NCBI GenBank assembly: GCA_036873755.1 | Contig: JAVTVY010020296.1 | Location: 1 to 64,000, forward strand | Reading direction: 5' to 3' | DNA length: 64,000 nt | DNA from: Hanleya hanleyi | Lineage: Eukaryota; Mollusca; Polyplacophora; Lepidopleurida; Hanleyidae | Shown here: positions 36,526 through 49,700 of the stretch, piece by piece | Layout of the letters: the number at the start of each line of letters is the position of its first letter | Position numbering within the stretch: the stretch's first letter is position 1 | Made by a program: the position numbers and the translations under genes | Notes under the pieces: model-generated | Told to the model about the DNA's origin: nothing | Database searches by the model: none | The model's input: only the letters and a program-made list of their open reading frames with translations

Positions 36526-37370
36526 CTTGGATAAGACGAACATGGACAATTCAAGCGTGTCTGCATGTAAAACGGATGGCGAACATGGACAATTCAAGTG
36601 TGCCTGTATGTAAAACGGATAAGACGAACACGGACAATTCAAGCGTGCCTCTAGTAAAACGGATAAGACGAACATGGACAATTCAAGCGTGTCTGCATGT
36701 GGAACGGATGGCGAACACGGACAATTCAAGCGTGCCTCTATGTAAAACGGATGTGGCGAACATGGACAATTCAAGCGTGTCTGTATGTGAAACGGATGGT
36801 GAATACGGGAAATTCAAATGTGTCTGCATGTAAAACGGATGGTGAACACGGACAAATCAAACGTGTCTGCATGTAAAACGGATAACGCGAACACGAACAA
36901 TTCAAGCTTGCCTCTATGTAAAACGCAAAAGACTAACCTGGACAATTTAAGCGTGTATGCATGTAAAACGTATGAGACGAACACGGACACTTCAAGCGTG
37001 CTTAACATCGACAATTCAAGCATGTCTGCATGTAAAATCGATAAGACGAACATGGACAATTCAAGTGTGCCTGTATGTAAAACGGATAAGACGAACGTGG
37101 ACAGTTTAAGTGTGCCTGTATGTAAAACTGACTAGACGAACCTGGACAATTCAAGTGTGCCTCTATGTAAAACGGATAAGACGAACACGGACAATTCAAG
37201 AGTGTCTGTATCTAAAACGGATAAGACGAACACGGACAATTCAAGCGTGTCTGTATGTAAAACGGATAAGACGAACATGGATTATTCAAGCGTGTCGACA
37301 TGTAAAACGAATAAGACGAACGTGAACAATTCAAGCGTATCTGCATGTAAAACGTATATGATGAACATTC
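36526..37370 (+). repeat. Minisatellite, 45-bp unit, about 18 copies
   Basis: Unit ACGGATAAGACGAACACGGA followed by CAATTCAAGCGTGTCTGTATGTAAA, with some copies shortened (GATGGCGAAC variants) or missing part. Because 45 is a multiple of three, frames stay open on both strands; these are not genes. Confidence 0.95.
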
Positions 37371-37374
37371 TCAA

Positions 37375-38095
37375 TATAATCAAATTTCTTTCGTTCTTTT
37401 TGACCCAGTTATTCGATTTGTGTCCGGTACGCTGGTAATTTATCACAGAGATAAATGATGTACATACAGGAGATTTATCAATCAACTTAGATGTTGAACA
37501 GTTAATCTACTGATTAAAAAGGTGTAACTGTGGTACTTTTGCAAGATTACGTCATACTCAAGATAATCTTCTAAATTATATCCTGCTCAAATTCTTGTTT
37601 CACAACTTTAATTTTAACTATTTCAATTTTACTGATGTTATTATAGAGCTATAACGCCAAAATCCTGACGGCACTGGTGACGTTATTATGGAGCAAGATA
37701 GTCAAAAAAATGTATTCTATTCTCTGCATTGCCGCTACCTCCCGCAGACATTGCAAGAGGCTCGAAGTATGACGTCGTTAACGTCATCATTGATGTCAAA
37801 GGGGAAAGTTAACTCTCCTATTGTAGAAAGCTGCTTTGAATCCTCTGCGACAGAATATGAGTGAAATGTTTACGAGAGAAAACCTTTATTATTTTTTATT
37901 ATTCACATATACAAATACAACTACAGTTACACTTTAAAGCGTCTTTTCTGTATACCGTAAATTTTAGATCCATAAGTGGGATCTTCAATAACGATTTAAA
38001 ACATTAACCTTGTTTACCTGAGGATATAAGGTTTGTGATATATACATATAACTGTGGAAGTGCACGGGCATACATCCTCTATAATGCAGGTCTAT
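37375..38095. other. Non-coding, no gene recognised
   Basis: Nothing recognised. A short GTACCTCCGT microsatellite-like stretch follows at 38100-38170. Confidence 0.4.
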
Positions 38096-38227
38096 ATACT
38101 CCGTACCTCCGTCCCTTCGTACCTCCATACCTCCGTCTTTCCGTACCTCCGTACCCCCGTGCCTCCGTACCAGGATTTCATAGACGAACCATGACTTGGG
38201 ATGATGCAGAAGCTGCATTGCCATAAC

Positions 38228-39050
38228 ATCACGATATAGGCATAACTACGCAACTGGCTGACTCGAGACAGAAAAGTGCGCTGCTTATGCCTATATTTAT
38301 TTGTAAATGGAAATACATTGTTTCTAAATAACCACTTTTGATTGTGTGTATTCATGAAAACTAACGGCATTGGTTGTTAAGGTAACAAATACTTCTTTGA
38401 TGCTGCCTGTCACGATCACAACAACTACTTAAGCTGTGTATGTTCATGTTAACCTCATCGTTTTCAGTAGTAATGTACGGAATAGATGCCTTGGTGGTGC
38501 ATGTTCATGTAAATACCATTCCGCTGCTTGTGTTTGTTCATGTAAACAGTACCCAGCTGCAGTTATTTTGCATATTCATGTAAATAACATCCAGCTGTTT
38601 TGTTTTCATGTAAACACCATACAGCTGCGTGATTTTGCATGTTCAGGTAAACACCATCCAGATGTCTTGATGAGTGCTCATGTAAACACCCTCCGGCTGC
38701 CTTGATGAGTGTTCATGTGAACACCCTCCAGCTGCCTTGATGAGTGTTCATGTGAACACCCTCCAGCTGCCTTGAAGAGTGTTCATGTAAACACCCTCCA
38801 GCTGCCTTGACGGTGCATGTTCAAGTACGTCAGGATATAGGGCTAGGGATATATAATTGTGGGCACATAACTACGTAACTGGTTGACTCGGGACAGAGAA
38901 GTGCGCTGCTTATGCCCAGTTTTCTTTCTTTGATTGTGCATATGTATAAAACACCAATCATAACCAGTTAGGGCAACTTTAGTTGTTAATGCAACACGAC
39001 GCGATCTCAACAACTACTTAGACTGTGCATGTTCATGTAAACCCAAACGT
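38228..39050 (+). repeat. Higher-order repeat pair bracketing the first 38-bp units
   Basis: A block of about 220 bp with CATAACTACG, GACTCG.GACAGA.AAGTGC and GCTGCTTATGCC, leading into ATCACAACAACTACTTA, occurs at 38228-38450 and again at 38830-39040. Each copy leads into 38-bp minisatellite units, so the array grew partly by duplication of larger segments. Confidence 0.75.
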
Positions 39051-39880
39051 TTGCATTAGTGGTTGTTCATGTATAAATTAGCTGCCTTGGTGGTGTATGT
39101 TTATGTAAACACAACCCAGCTGCCTAGGCGGTGCATGCTCAGATAAACACCGCCCTGCTGCCTCGATCGTGCATGTTCATGTAAACACCACCCATTGTTG
39201 ATGCGGCGTGTTCATGTAAGAACCATCCAGCTGCATTGATGAGGCATGTTCATGTAAACACCACCCAGCTGACTCGATGGTGCATGCTCAGGTAAACACC
39301 ACCCTGCTGCCTCGATGCTGCATATTCAGGTAAACACCACCCAGCTGACTCGATGCTGCATATTCATGTAAACACCACCCATGGTCTTGATGGGGCGAGT
39401 TCATGTAAGAACCACCGAGCTACCTTGATGGGGCATGTTTATGTAAACATAACCCAGCTGCCTCGATTGCGTGTGTTCATGTCAACACGACCCTGCTGTC
39501 TCGATCGTGTATGTTAATGTAAACGCCGCCTGGCTACGTCGATTGTGCTTGTTCGTGTATACACTATCCAGCAGCCTCGATTGATTTTGTTCATGTAAAG
39601 ACCACCAAGCTGCATCGGTTGCGTATGTTCATCTAAAAACCACCTTGATGCCTCGATCGTGTATGTTAATGTAAACACCGCCAAGCTACCTTGATGGTGC
39701 ATGTTCATGCAAACACCATCCAGCTGCCTTGATTATGTATGTTCATGTAAACACCATCCAGCTGCCTCGATTTTATTTCCCCGGCTGCCTTGATGATGCA
39801 CATTCCAGTTGCATATTCCGGCTGTCTTGTGCTTGTTCATGCAAAGACCACTGAGTTGCCATAATTCTTGTTCATGTAAA

Positions 39881-39942
39881 GGAGAGATACAAAATTAAGG
39901 TTTAACGTCGCGTTCAGCAATATTTCAGCTATATAGCGACAT
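39881..39942 (-). repeat. SINE-tail fragment inserted in the 38-bp array
   Basis: Reverse complement of the tail at 20782-20852 (GCTATATAGCTGAAATATTGC and AACG..GACGTTAAACCTTAA). It interrupts the minisatellite just before the homogeneous block. Confidence 0.65.
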
Positions 39943-39954
39943 GCAAAGACCCCC

Positions 39955-41185
39955 AGCTGTCTTAATGGTGTATGCTCATGTAACCACCATCCAGATGCCC
40001 TGATCGTGCATGTTCATGTAACCACCATCCAGATGCCCTGATCGTGCATGTTCATGTAACCACCATCCAGATGCCCTGATCGTGTATGTTCATGTAACCA
40101 CCATCCAGATGCCCTGATCGTGTATGTTCATGTAACCACCATCCAGATGCCCTGATCGTGTATGTTCATGTAACCACCATCCAGATGCCCTGATCGTGCA
40201 TGTTCATGTAACCACCATCCAGATGCCCTGATCGTGCATGTTCATGTAACTACATCCAGATGCCCTGATCGTGCATGTTCATGTAACCACCATCCAGATG
40301 CCCTGATCGTGCATGTTCATGTAACCACCATCCAGATGCCCTGATCGTGCATGTTCATGTAACCACCATCCAGATGCCCTGATCGTGCATGTTCTTGTGA
40401 ACATCATCCAGATGCCCTGATCGTGTATGTTCATGTAACCACCATCCAGATGCCCTGATCGTGTATGTTCATGTAACCACCATCCAGATGCCCTGATCGT
40501 GCATGTTCATGTAACCACCATCCAGATGCCCTGATCGTGTATGTTCCATCCAGATAATGTTCATGTAACCACCATCCAGATGCCCTGATCGTGTATGTTC
40601 ATGTAACCACCATCCAGATGCCCTGATCGTGCATGTTCATGTAACCACCATCCAGATGCCCTGATCGTGCATGTTCATGTAACCACCATCCAGATGCCCT
40701 GATCGTGCATGTTCATGTAACCACCATCCAGATGCCCTGATCGTGCATGTTCATGTAACCACCATCCAGATGCCCTGATCGTGCATGTTCATGTAACCAC
40801 CATCCAGATGCCCTGATCGTGTATGTTCATGTAACCACCATCCAGATGCCCTGATCGTGTATGTTCATGTAACCACCATCCAGATGCCCTGATCGTGTAT
40901 GTTCATGTAACCACCATCCAGATGCCCTGATCGTGCATGTTCATGTAACCACCATCCAGATGCCCTGATCGTGCATGTTCATGTAACCACCATCCAGATG
41001 CCCTGATCGTGCATGTTCATGTAACCACCATCCAGATGCCCTGATCGTGCATGTTCATGTAACCACCATCCAGATGCCCTGATCGTGCATGTTCATGTAA
41101 CCACCATCCAGATGCCCTGATCGTGCATGTTCATGTAACCACCATCCAGATGCCCTGATCGTGCATGTTCATGTGAACATCATCC
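39955..41185 (+). repeat. Homogenised 38-bp subarray, about 32 copies
   Basis: Unit CCAGATGCCCTGATCGTGCA followed by TGTTCATGTAACCACCAT, nearly identical copy to copy apart from a CATG/TATG alternation. One unit is disrupted near 40543 by a partial duplication and one has lost bases near 40250. This variant has CAGATG in place of CAGCTG and GTAACCA in place of GTAAACA, and it expanded much more recently than its surroundings. Confidence 0.97.
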
Positions 41186-41957
41186 AGCTGCCTTTTGTTT
41201 ATTCATGTAAAGACCATTCAGTCGCCTTGATGTGCGTTTATTTAAACACCACCCAGCAACCTTGTTTGTGCATATCCATGTTAACATCACCCAGCTGCCT
41301 TGAATTAGTTCGTTCTAGCAAACGCCATCCAGCTGCCTCGATATTGCTTATTGATGAACCACCGAACTTGATAGTGCATGTTCATGAAAATGCCAACAAG
41401 CTGTCTTGACGTATGTTCATGTAAACACACTCAACTGCATCTATCAGGCATGTTCATATAACAACATCCAGCTGCCTTCATAGTTCATGTTTTGTTAACG
41501 CCACCCAGATGTCTAGATTGTGTATCTTTGTGCAAACACCGCCAATGCTCCGTCGATCGTGTCTGTTCATGTAAACACCACCCAGCTGTAAACACCATCC
41601 AGCTGCACTGGCTATGTATGTTCGTGTAAACATTATACATTACCTTGATGGAGCATGTTCATGTAAACCCCACCTAGATATCTTGATTTTGCACGTTCAT
41701 GTCAACACCATCCAGCTGCTTTGATTGTGTATGTTCATGTAAACACTATTCATTGCCTTGATAGTGCTCGTTGATGTCAACACCCCGTAGCGGCCTTGAT
41801 TGTGTCTGTTCATGTAAACAACATTCAGCTGCCTTGGTTGTGCATGTTAATGTAAACAGCATACAGCTTCCTTGTGTTTGTTAATGTGAAGATCACCCAG
41901 CTGCCTTGCCTGTGATTGCTCATGCTTACTCCATTCAGCTGCCTTGAGTTGTTCACG

Positions 41958-44900
41958 TAATGACCACCCATTTGCGCATTCAGGTAAACACCACCTCGAG
42001 TTTATTTATGTAAAGACCAGGTGCCTCGTCCAAGTGCGAGTTCACGCAAACATAATTCAGCTGCCTTGATTGTGCTTGTTCATGTAAACACCATCCGACT
42101 GCTTTGTGCCTCTTCATATACAGACCACCCAGCTGCCTTGGTAGTGTTTGTTCATGTGAAGACCACACAGATGCCTTGATAGTGCATCTTCATGTTAACA
42201 CGACCCAGTTGTCTCGATTGCGCATGTTCATGTAAACAGCAGCCAGCAACCTTGATTTCGCCTGCTCATATAAGGATCACCCAGTTGCCCAATTGCCTTG
42301 ATGATGCATGTTCTTGTAAACACCATCCAGTTGCCTTGATGCGTGCTCATGTAAACTTCATCCAGCTGCTTTGTGTTTGTTCATGTAAAGACCACCCAGC
42401 TGTCTTGATTGTGAGTGTTCATGCTTACACTATCCATCTGCCTTGTGTTGTTCACGTAATGGCCACCCAGTTGCCTTGATTCGTGTTCAAGTACACACCA
42501 CCTATCTACCTCGTGTTTATTCATGTAAAGACCACGTGTTTCGTCCAAGATAGAGTTCATGCAAACATAATACAGCTGCCTTGATTGTGCATGTTTATGT
42601 AAATAACATCCGCCTGCGTTGTGTTTGTTCACCCAGTTGTCTTGATGGTGCATGTTCACGTAAACACACCCAGCTGCCTTGATTGTGCATGTTCATGTAA
42701 ACAGCATTGAACTGCCCTGTGTTTGTTCATGTACAGATCACCAAACTGCCTTGATGGCACATGTTCATGTAAACACCACCCAGCTGCTTGATTTGCATAT
42801 TCATGTACATAGCATCCAGCTGCCTTATCTTTGTTCATGTCAAGACCGCCCAGCTATCTTTATTGTGATTGCTCGTGCATACATCATCCACATGCCATGT
42901 GGTGTTCAACTAATGACCACCCAGTTGCTATAGATGTGTGTTCAAGTCAACACCACCTAGCTACCTCGTGTTTATTCATGTAAAGACCAGGTGCCTCGCC
43001 CAAGTGCGAGTTTATGCAAACATAATACAGCTGCCTTGAAGGTGCATATTCATGTAAACCCCACCCAGTCGTCTCGATTGTGATTGTTCATGTTCACGCA
43101 AACACCAACCACCTACCTTGATTTTGTTTGCTCATTTAAGGACCACCCACCTGCATTGATGGTGATGTTCTTGTAAACACCACCCAGTCGCCTTAATGCG
43201 TGTTTTTGTAAACTTCATTCAGCTGCCTTGTTTTTGTTCACGTGCAGACCACCCAGCTGCCTTGATTGTGTTTGTTCATGTAAAGACTACCCAGCTCTTT
43301 TGATTGTGCATGTACATGTAAACACCATCCGGCTGCCTTGTGCATGTTCATGTTCCGACCACCTAGCTGCCTATATTGTTTTCGTTCATGTGAAGCCCAA
43401 GCACCTGGACTGACTGTACATATTCACGTAAACATCATCCGGCTGCCTTGTGCGTATTCGTGTACAGATCACGAAGCTTTTGACTGTGTCTGTTCTTATG
43501 AAGACCACCCAGCTGCATTGATTGTACATGTTCATCTGGCTGCCTTGTGTACAGATAATCCAGCTGTCTTGATCGGGTTTGTCTTGATGAGGCATATTCA
43601 TTTAAATACCTCACAGTTTTCTCGATTACATGTTCATGTGAACACCAACCAGGTACCTTTATTTGTCGGCTCATATAAGGACCATGGTCTTGATAGCGCT
43701 TGTGGGAGTCAACATCACGTAGCTGCCTTGATTGTGTATATTCATGTAAACACCATTCAGCTGCCTTGATTGTGCATGTTCATGTAAACAGCATCCCGCT
43801 GCCCTGCGTTTATTCATGTAAAGACTATCCAGCTGCCTTGATGATGCATGTTAAATTAAACACCACCCAGCTGCCTTGATTGTACATGTTCATGTAAAAA
43901 GCATGCAGCTGCTTTGTGTTCGTTCACGTAAAGACCACTCCGTTGCCTTGATGCGTGTTCATGTACCACCTAGCTTCCTTATGTTTATTCATGTAAAGAC
44001 CAGGTGCTTCGTCCAAGTGAGAGTTCATGCAAACATAATACAGCTGCCTTGATTGTGCATGTTCATGTAAACACCATCCGCCTGCCTTGTGCTTGTTCAT
44101 GTACAGACCACCCAGTTGTCTTGATAGTGTATATTCATGCAAACATCACCCAGCTGCCTTGATTGTGCATGTTCAGGTGAACAGCCTCCGGCTGCCTTGT
44201 GCCCTGCCCTGTAAAGACCACCCAGCTGTCTTGATTGTGATTGTTCATGCATCCACCACCCAGCTACTTTGTGTTGTTCACGTAAAGACCACCCAGTTGC
44301 CTTGATGTGTGTTCATGTAAACAATGTCCAATCTCGGTAAACTCAGATATAATATCACGGAATATTCCCCTGATTTACCATCTTGGTTTAGCTAGATTGA
44401 ACAATGCCTAGCTACCTCGTGATTTTTCATGTAAAGACCAGGTGCTTCGTCCAAGTACGAGTTCATGCAAACAATCCAACTGTCTTGTTGTGCATGTTCA
44501 TGTAAACAGCATCTAGCTTCCTTGATTGTGTACGTTCATGTAAACAATATCCATTGCATTGATTATGCATGTTCATGTCAACATCATCTAGCCGCCTCGA
44601 GTGTGCATGTTCATGTAAATACCATATCGCTGCATTGTCTTTATTCATGTAAGGGATTCGTGTGAATACCGTCTATTAGAGTATGAGCGTTCATGTGGAC
44701 ACCACATAGATGCCTTGATTGGTGGGCTTGGTGTGAACAATGACATGCCTCATTGTGGGCTTTAATGTGGACACCGTGTTCGTGTGAATACTGGCTGCTT
44801 TGATCGAGAAAGTTGATATGTACACCATGTAGGCGGCTTGATTACTCAGTTTTTTTGGTCGAACAGCCTCCTAAACACCACTCAGTTGCCTTGATGCGTG

Positions 44901-46717
44901 TTTATGTAAACTTCATTCAGTTCCCTGGTGTTTGTTCACGAGACATGCCTCATTGTGGGCTAATGTGGACACCGTGTTCGTGTGAATACTGGCTGCTTTG
45001 ATTGAGAAAGTTGATATGTACACCATGTAGACGGCTTGATTACTGTTATTTTGGTCGAACAGCTTCGTAAACACCACCCAGTTGCCTTGATGCGTGTTTA
45101 TGTAAACTCCATTCAGTTCCCTGGTGTTTATTCACGTGACATGCCTCATTGTGGGCTTTAATGTGGACACCGTGTTCGTGTGAGTACTGGCTGTTTTGAT
45201 TGCTATGTACACCATGTGGGCGGCTTGATTACTCAGTTTTTTTGGTTGAACAGCCTCATAAACACCACCCAGTTGCCTTGATGCGTGTTTATGTAAACTT
45301 CATTCAGTTCCCTGGTGTTTGTTCACGCGACATGCCTCATTGTGGGCTGATGTGGACACCGTGTTCGTGTGAGTACTGGCTGCTTTGATTGAGAAAGTTG
45401 ATATGTACACCATGTAAGTGGCTTGATTGCCCAGTCGTCTTGGTCAAACAGACGCGACAATTGATCAGGATAGCTATTTGGACAGGAAAAACGGCATTAA
45501 TCATGGAATAACGCCGATCCTAACAGCCTGAGGAAGAGTTTGAGAGTATTACAGGATGTGCCTTTCCATAAGCGTGTGGTTGGCTTGCATGGCTGGTGAC
45601 GTCATTGCGATACGCGCAACAACGGACGTCCGAGTACTCGCACAGAGACACGTGCTGCAACCACTATACCTCCATTCCAATATAGATCTCCAATACTTTG
45701 ACGTCATCGCGCACTAGGGCTGTGAGATGCGGAAGTTGTGTGCGATCATCTTCCACCAGTTTTCCACCATCCCCCACTATATAATTCCACCATCTTCAGC
45801 CCTTCCACTATTCTCTTCTCTTCCACCAGCCCGCCGCTGTCGTAACACAGTAACACCTGTCGACTCCCATATGAACACTGTAACGCATTGAGAAGTGAGA
45901 AGGAGGCAGAAGAGGAGTGAGACGGAGGAATGAGGTGAGAGAGGGTAACGCTTAATAACACAACATTTGACAGACCAGCGTCCGGGGGGGTTCCCTCACA
46001 GAGGACAACTGATGAGGTATAGCTGGCGTAGTCCAAAAACTATATTCTAATTGGATATTCTGAGATCCTTCGTTTGCATATTTATGCGTTCGCTTACTCT
46101 TTTCTCATCCGTAGAACGGGTTTTACGCTAGTATAATACAATAATACAATAAAGAGACGTTACAAGCCTCTCATATTGGAAATATTTGTGTCATTTTATA
46201 TGGGTTGAAACAATAGGCCTAAGAAGCATACCTGTGTGTTTGAACGCACAAGACGTACTAGGTAGGTTGAAGGAGGAGAGATGAAAAAAAATATGTGCAA
46301 ATGTTGTTTGTGGATTGTAAGATGAGTTTTTGAGTTGCCGGTCCTATTCCGACTGATATCATAAACCCTTGGTGGCACCATGCAGGCCTAGACAACGCCC
46401 ACAACATTTACACGGCAAATCGAGTGCGTTTGAAGGCATTCGCCGCCGGTGAGACAGCCGTCCCCTGCGCACCATGCAGTCACTCTCGATAAAGCGATAG
46501 GACTGCCCTTGAAAAAACCCTCCCCTCTACGCTTCATTGGAAATGTCTACAGTCTTCTCAAATGAGGCTCGAAGTTTTGGCTCCATATAAATAATATAGT
46601 ATTGACTCACGTGATGAATTTATGAACAATTACCTTCTGCTCCTGTTTATAACTGTCTTTTGTTCGCGTTATTTCGCCTTCTTCAGACACAAAGACGAGT
46701 CAAAGTTTGTCACGCTG
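41958..46717 (+). repeat. Direct tandem segmental duplication, copy A (4760 bp)
   Basis: The sequence from GTAATGACCACCCATTTG onward is repeated from 46718 with very few differences at a starting offset of 4760 bp. Copy A ends ACAAAGACGAGTCAAAGTTTG then CACGCTGT, where copy B begins. Copy A includes 38-bp units (to 44660), a locally triplicated module (44690-45420) and a non-coding block (45440-46717). No gene lies inside. Confidence 0.95.
44690..45425 (+). repeat. Local triplication of a module of about 230 bp in copy A
   Basis: The series CATGCCTCATTGTGGGCT, GTGGACACCGTGTTCGTGTG and CTGGCTG..TTGATTG recurs near 44740, 44943, 45130 and 45330. Copy B has a single version near 49460. The extra copies therefore arose in copy A after the large duplication, or were lost from B. 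Confidence 0.85.
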
Positions 46718-49700
46718 TAATGACCACCCATTTGCGTATTCAGGTAAACACCACCTCGAGTTTATTTATGTAAAGACCAGGTGCCTCGTCCAAGTGCGAG
46801 TTCACGCAAACATAATTCAGCTGCCTTGATTGTGCTTGTTCATGTAAACACCATCCGACTGCTTTGTGCCTCTTCATATACAGACCACCCAGCTGCCTTG
46901 GTAGTGTTTGTTCATGTGAAGACCACACAGATGCCTTGATAGTGCATCTTCATGTTAACACGACCCAGTTGTCTCGATTGCGCATGTTCATGTAAACAGC
47001 AGCCAGCAACCTTGATTTCGCCTGCTCATATAAGGATCACCCAGTTGCCCAATTGCCTTGATGATGCATGTTCTTGTAAACACCATCCAGTTGCCTTGAT
47101 GCGTGCTCATGTAAACTTCATCCAGCTGCTTTGTGTTTGTTCATGTAAAGACCACCCAGCTGTCTTGATTGTGAGTGTTCATGCTTACACTATCCATCTG
47201 CCTTGTGTTGTTCACGTAATGGCCACCCAGTTGCCTTGATTCGTGTTCAAGTACACACCACCTATCTACCTCGTGTTTATTCATGTAAAGACCACGTGTT
47301 TCGTCCAAGATAGAGTTCATGCAAACATAATACAGCTGCCTTGATTGTGCATGTTCATGTAAATAACATCCGCCTGCGTTGTGTTTGTTCATGTACAGAC
47401 CACCCAGTTGTCTTGATGGTGCATGTTCACGTAAACACACCCAGCTCGCTTGAGTATGTATGTTCATGTAAACAGCATTGAACTGCCCTGTGTTTGTTCA
47501 TGTACAGATCACCAAACTGCCTTGATGGCACATGTTCATGTAAACACCACCCAGCTGCTTGATTTGCATATTCATGTACATAGCATCCAGCTGCCTTATC
47601 TTTGTTCATGTCAAGACCGCCCAGCTATCTTTATTGTGATTGCTCGTGCATACATCATCCACATGCCATGTGGTGTTCAACTAATGACCACCCAGTTGCT
47701 ATAGATGTGTGTTCAAGTCAACACCACCTAGCTACCTCGTGTTTATTCATGTAAAGACCAGGTGCCTCGCCCAAGTGCGAGTTTATGCAAACATAATACA
47801 GCTGCCTTGAAGGTGCATATTCATGTAAACCCCACCCAGTCGTCTCGATTGTGAATGTTCATGTTCACGCAAACACCAACCACCTACCTTGATTTTGTTT
47901 GCTCATTTAAGGACCACCCACCTGCATTGATGGTGAATGTTCTTGTAAACACCACCCAGTCGCCTTAATGCGTGTTTTTGTAAACTTCATTCAGCTGCCT
48001 TGTTTTTGTTCACGTGCAGACCACCCAGCTGCCTTGATTGTGTTTGTTCATGTAAAGACCACCCAGCTCTTTTGATTGTGCATGTACATGTAAACACCAT
48101 CCGGCTGCCTTGTGCATGTTCATGTTCCGACCACCTAGCTGCCTATATTGTTTTCGTTCATGTGAAGCCCAAGCACCTGGACTGACTGTACATATTCACG
48201 TAAACATCATCCGGCTGCCTTGTGCGTATTCGTGTACAGATCACGAAGCTTTTGACTGTGTCTGTTCTTATGAAGACCACCCAGCTGCATTGATTGTACA
48301 TGTTCATCTGGCTGCCTTGTGTACAGATAATCCAGCTGTCTTGATCGGGTTTGTCTTGATGAGGCATATTCATTTAAATACCTCACAGTTTTCTCGATTA
48401 CATGTTCATGTGAACACCAACCAGGTACCTTTATTTGTCGGCTCATATAAGGACCATGGTCTTGTTAGCGCTTGTGGGAGTCAACATCACGTAGCTGCCT
48501 TGATTGTGTATATTCATGTAAACACCATTCAGCTGCCTTGATTGTGCATGTTCATGTAAACAGTATCCCGCTGCCTTGCGTTTATTCATGTAAAGACTAC
48601 CCAGCTGCCTTGATGATGCATGTTAATTTAAACACCACCCAGCTGCCTTGATTGTACATGTTCATGTAAAAAGCATGCAGCTGCCTTGTGTTCGTTCACG
48701 TAAAGATCACTCCGTTGCCTTGATGCGTGTTCATGTAAACACCACCTAGCTTCCTTGTGATTATTCATGTAAAGACCAGGTGCTTCGTCCAAATGCGAGT
48801 TCATGCAAACATAATACAGCTGCCTTGATTGTACATGTTCATGTAAACACCATCCGCCTGCCTTATGCTTGTTCATGTACAGACCACCCAGTTGTCTTGA
48901 TGGTGTATATTCATGCAAACATCACCCAGCTGCCTTGATTGTGCATGTTCAGGTGAACAGCCTCCAGCTTCCTTGTGCCCTGCCCTGTAAAGACCACCCA
49001 GCTGTCTTGATTGTGATTGTTCATGCATCCACCATACAACTACTTTGTGTTGTTCACGTAAAGACCACCCAATGCCCAATCTCAGTAAACTCATATATAA
49101 TATCACTGAATATTCCCCTGATTTACCGTCTTGGTTTACCTAGATTGAACATGCCTAGTTACATCGTGGTTATTCATGTAAAGACCAGGTGCTTCGTCCA
49201 AGTACGAGTTCATGCAAACAATCCAGCTTTCTTGTTTGGGCATGTAAACATCATCTAGCTTCCTTGATTGTGTACGTTTATCCATTGCCTTGATTATGCA
49301 TGTTCATGTCAACACCATCTAGCTGCCTCGAGTGTGCATGTTCATGGAAATAGCATAAATGTCTTTATTCATGTAAGGGGTTCGTGTGAATACTGTCTGT
49401 CAGAGTATGAGCGTTCACGTGGACAGCATTGATTGGTGGGCTTGGTGTGAACAATGACATGCCTCATTGTGGGCTTTAATGTGGACACCGTCTTCGTGTG
49501 AGTACTGGCTGCTTTGATTGAGAAAGTTGATATGTACACCATGTAATTGGCTTGATTGTCCAGTCTTCTTGGTCAAACAGACGCGAAAATTGGTCAGGAT
49601 AGCTATTTGGACAGGAAAAACGGCATTAATCGTGGAATAACGCCGATCCTAACAGCCTGGGGAAGAGCTTGAGAGTATTACAGGAAGTGCATTTCAAAAA

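Larger units (their letters stand above)
38430..44660 (+). repeat. Long 38-bp minisatellite array (GTAAACA/CAGCTG family)
   Basis: The consensus unit is TGTTCATGTAAACACCACCC followed by AGCTGCCTTGATTGTGCA. More than 150 units run in one orientation, most of them diverged. Almost every unit carries a forkhead-like GTAAACA word and an E-box CAGCTG. Short frames in this region are by-products. The array continues in the duplicated segment at 46718-49420. Confidence 0.95.

Noticed and set aside
36439..37438. Cys-rich repeat ORFs on both strands (CKTDKTN and NCPCSS types)
   Set aside because: By-products of a 45-bp minisatellite. Both strands are open, which a real gene would not show.
36526..41185. 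Possible CRISPR-like array because of regular short repeats
   Set aside because: Units are directly contiguous with no unique spacers, and the DNA is eukaryotic. These are minisatellites.
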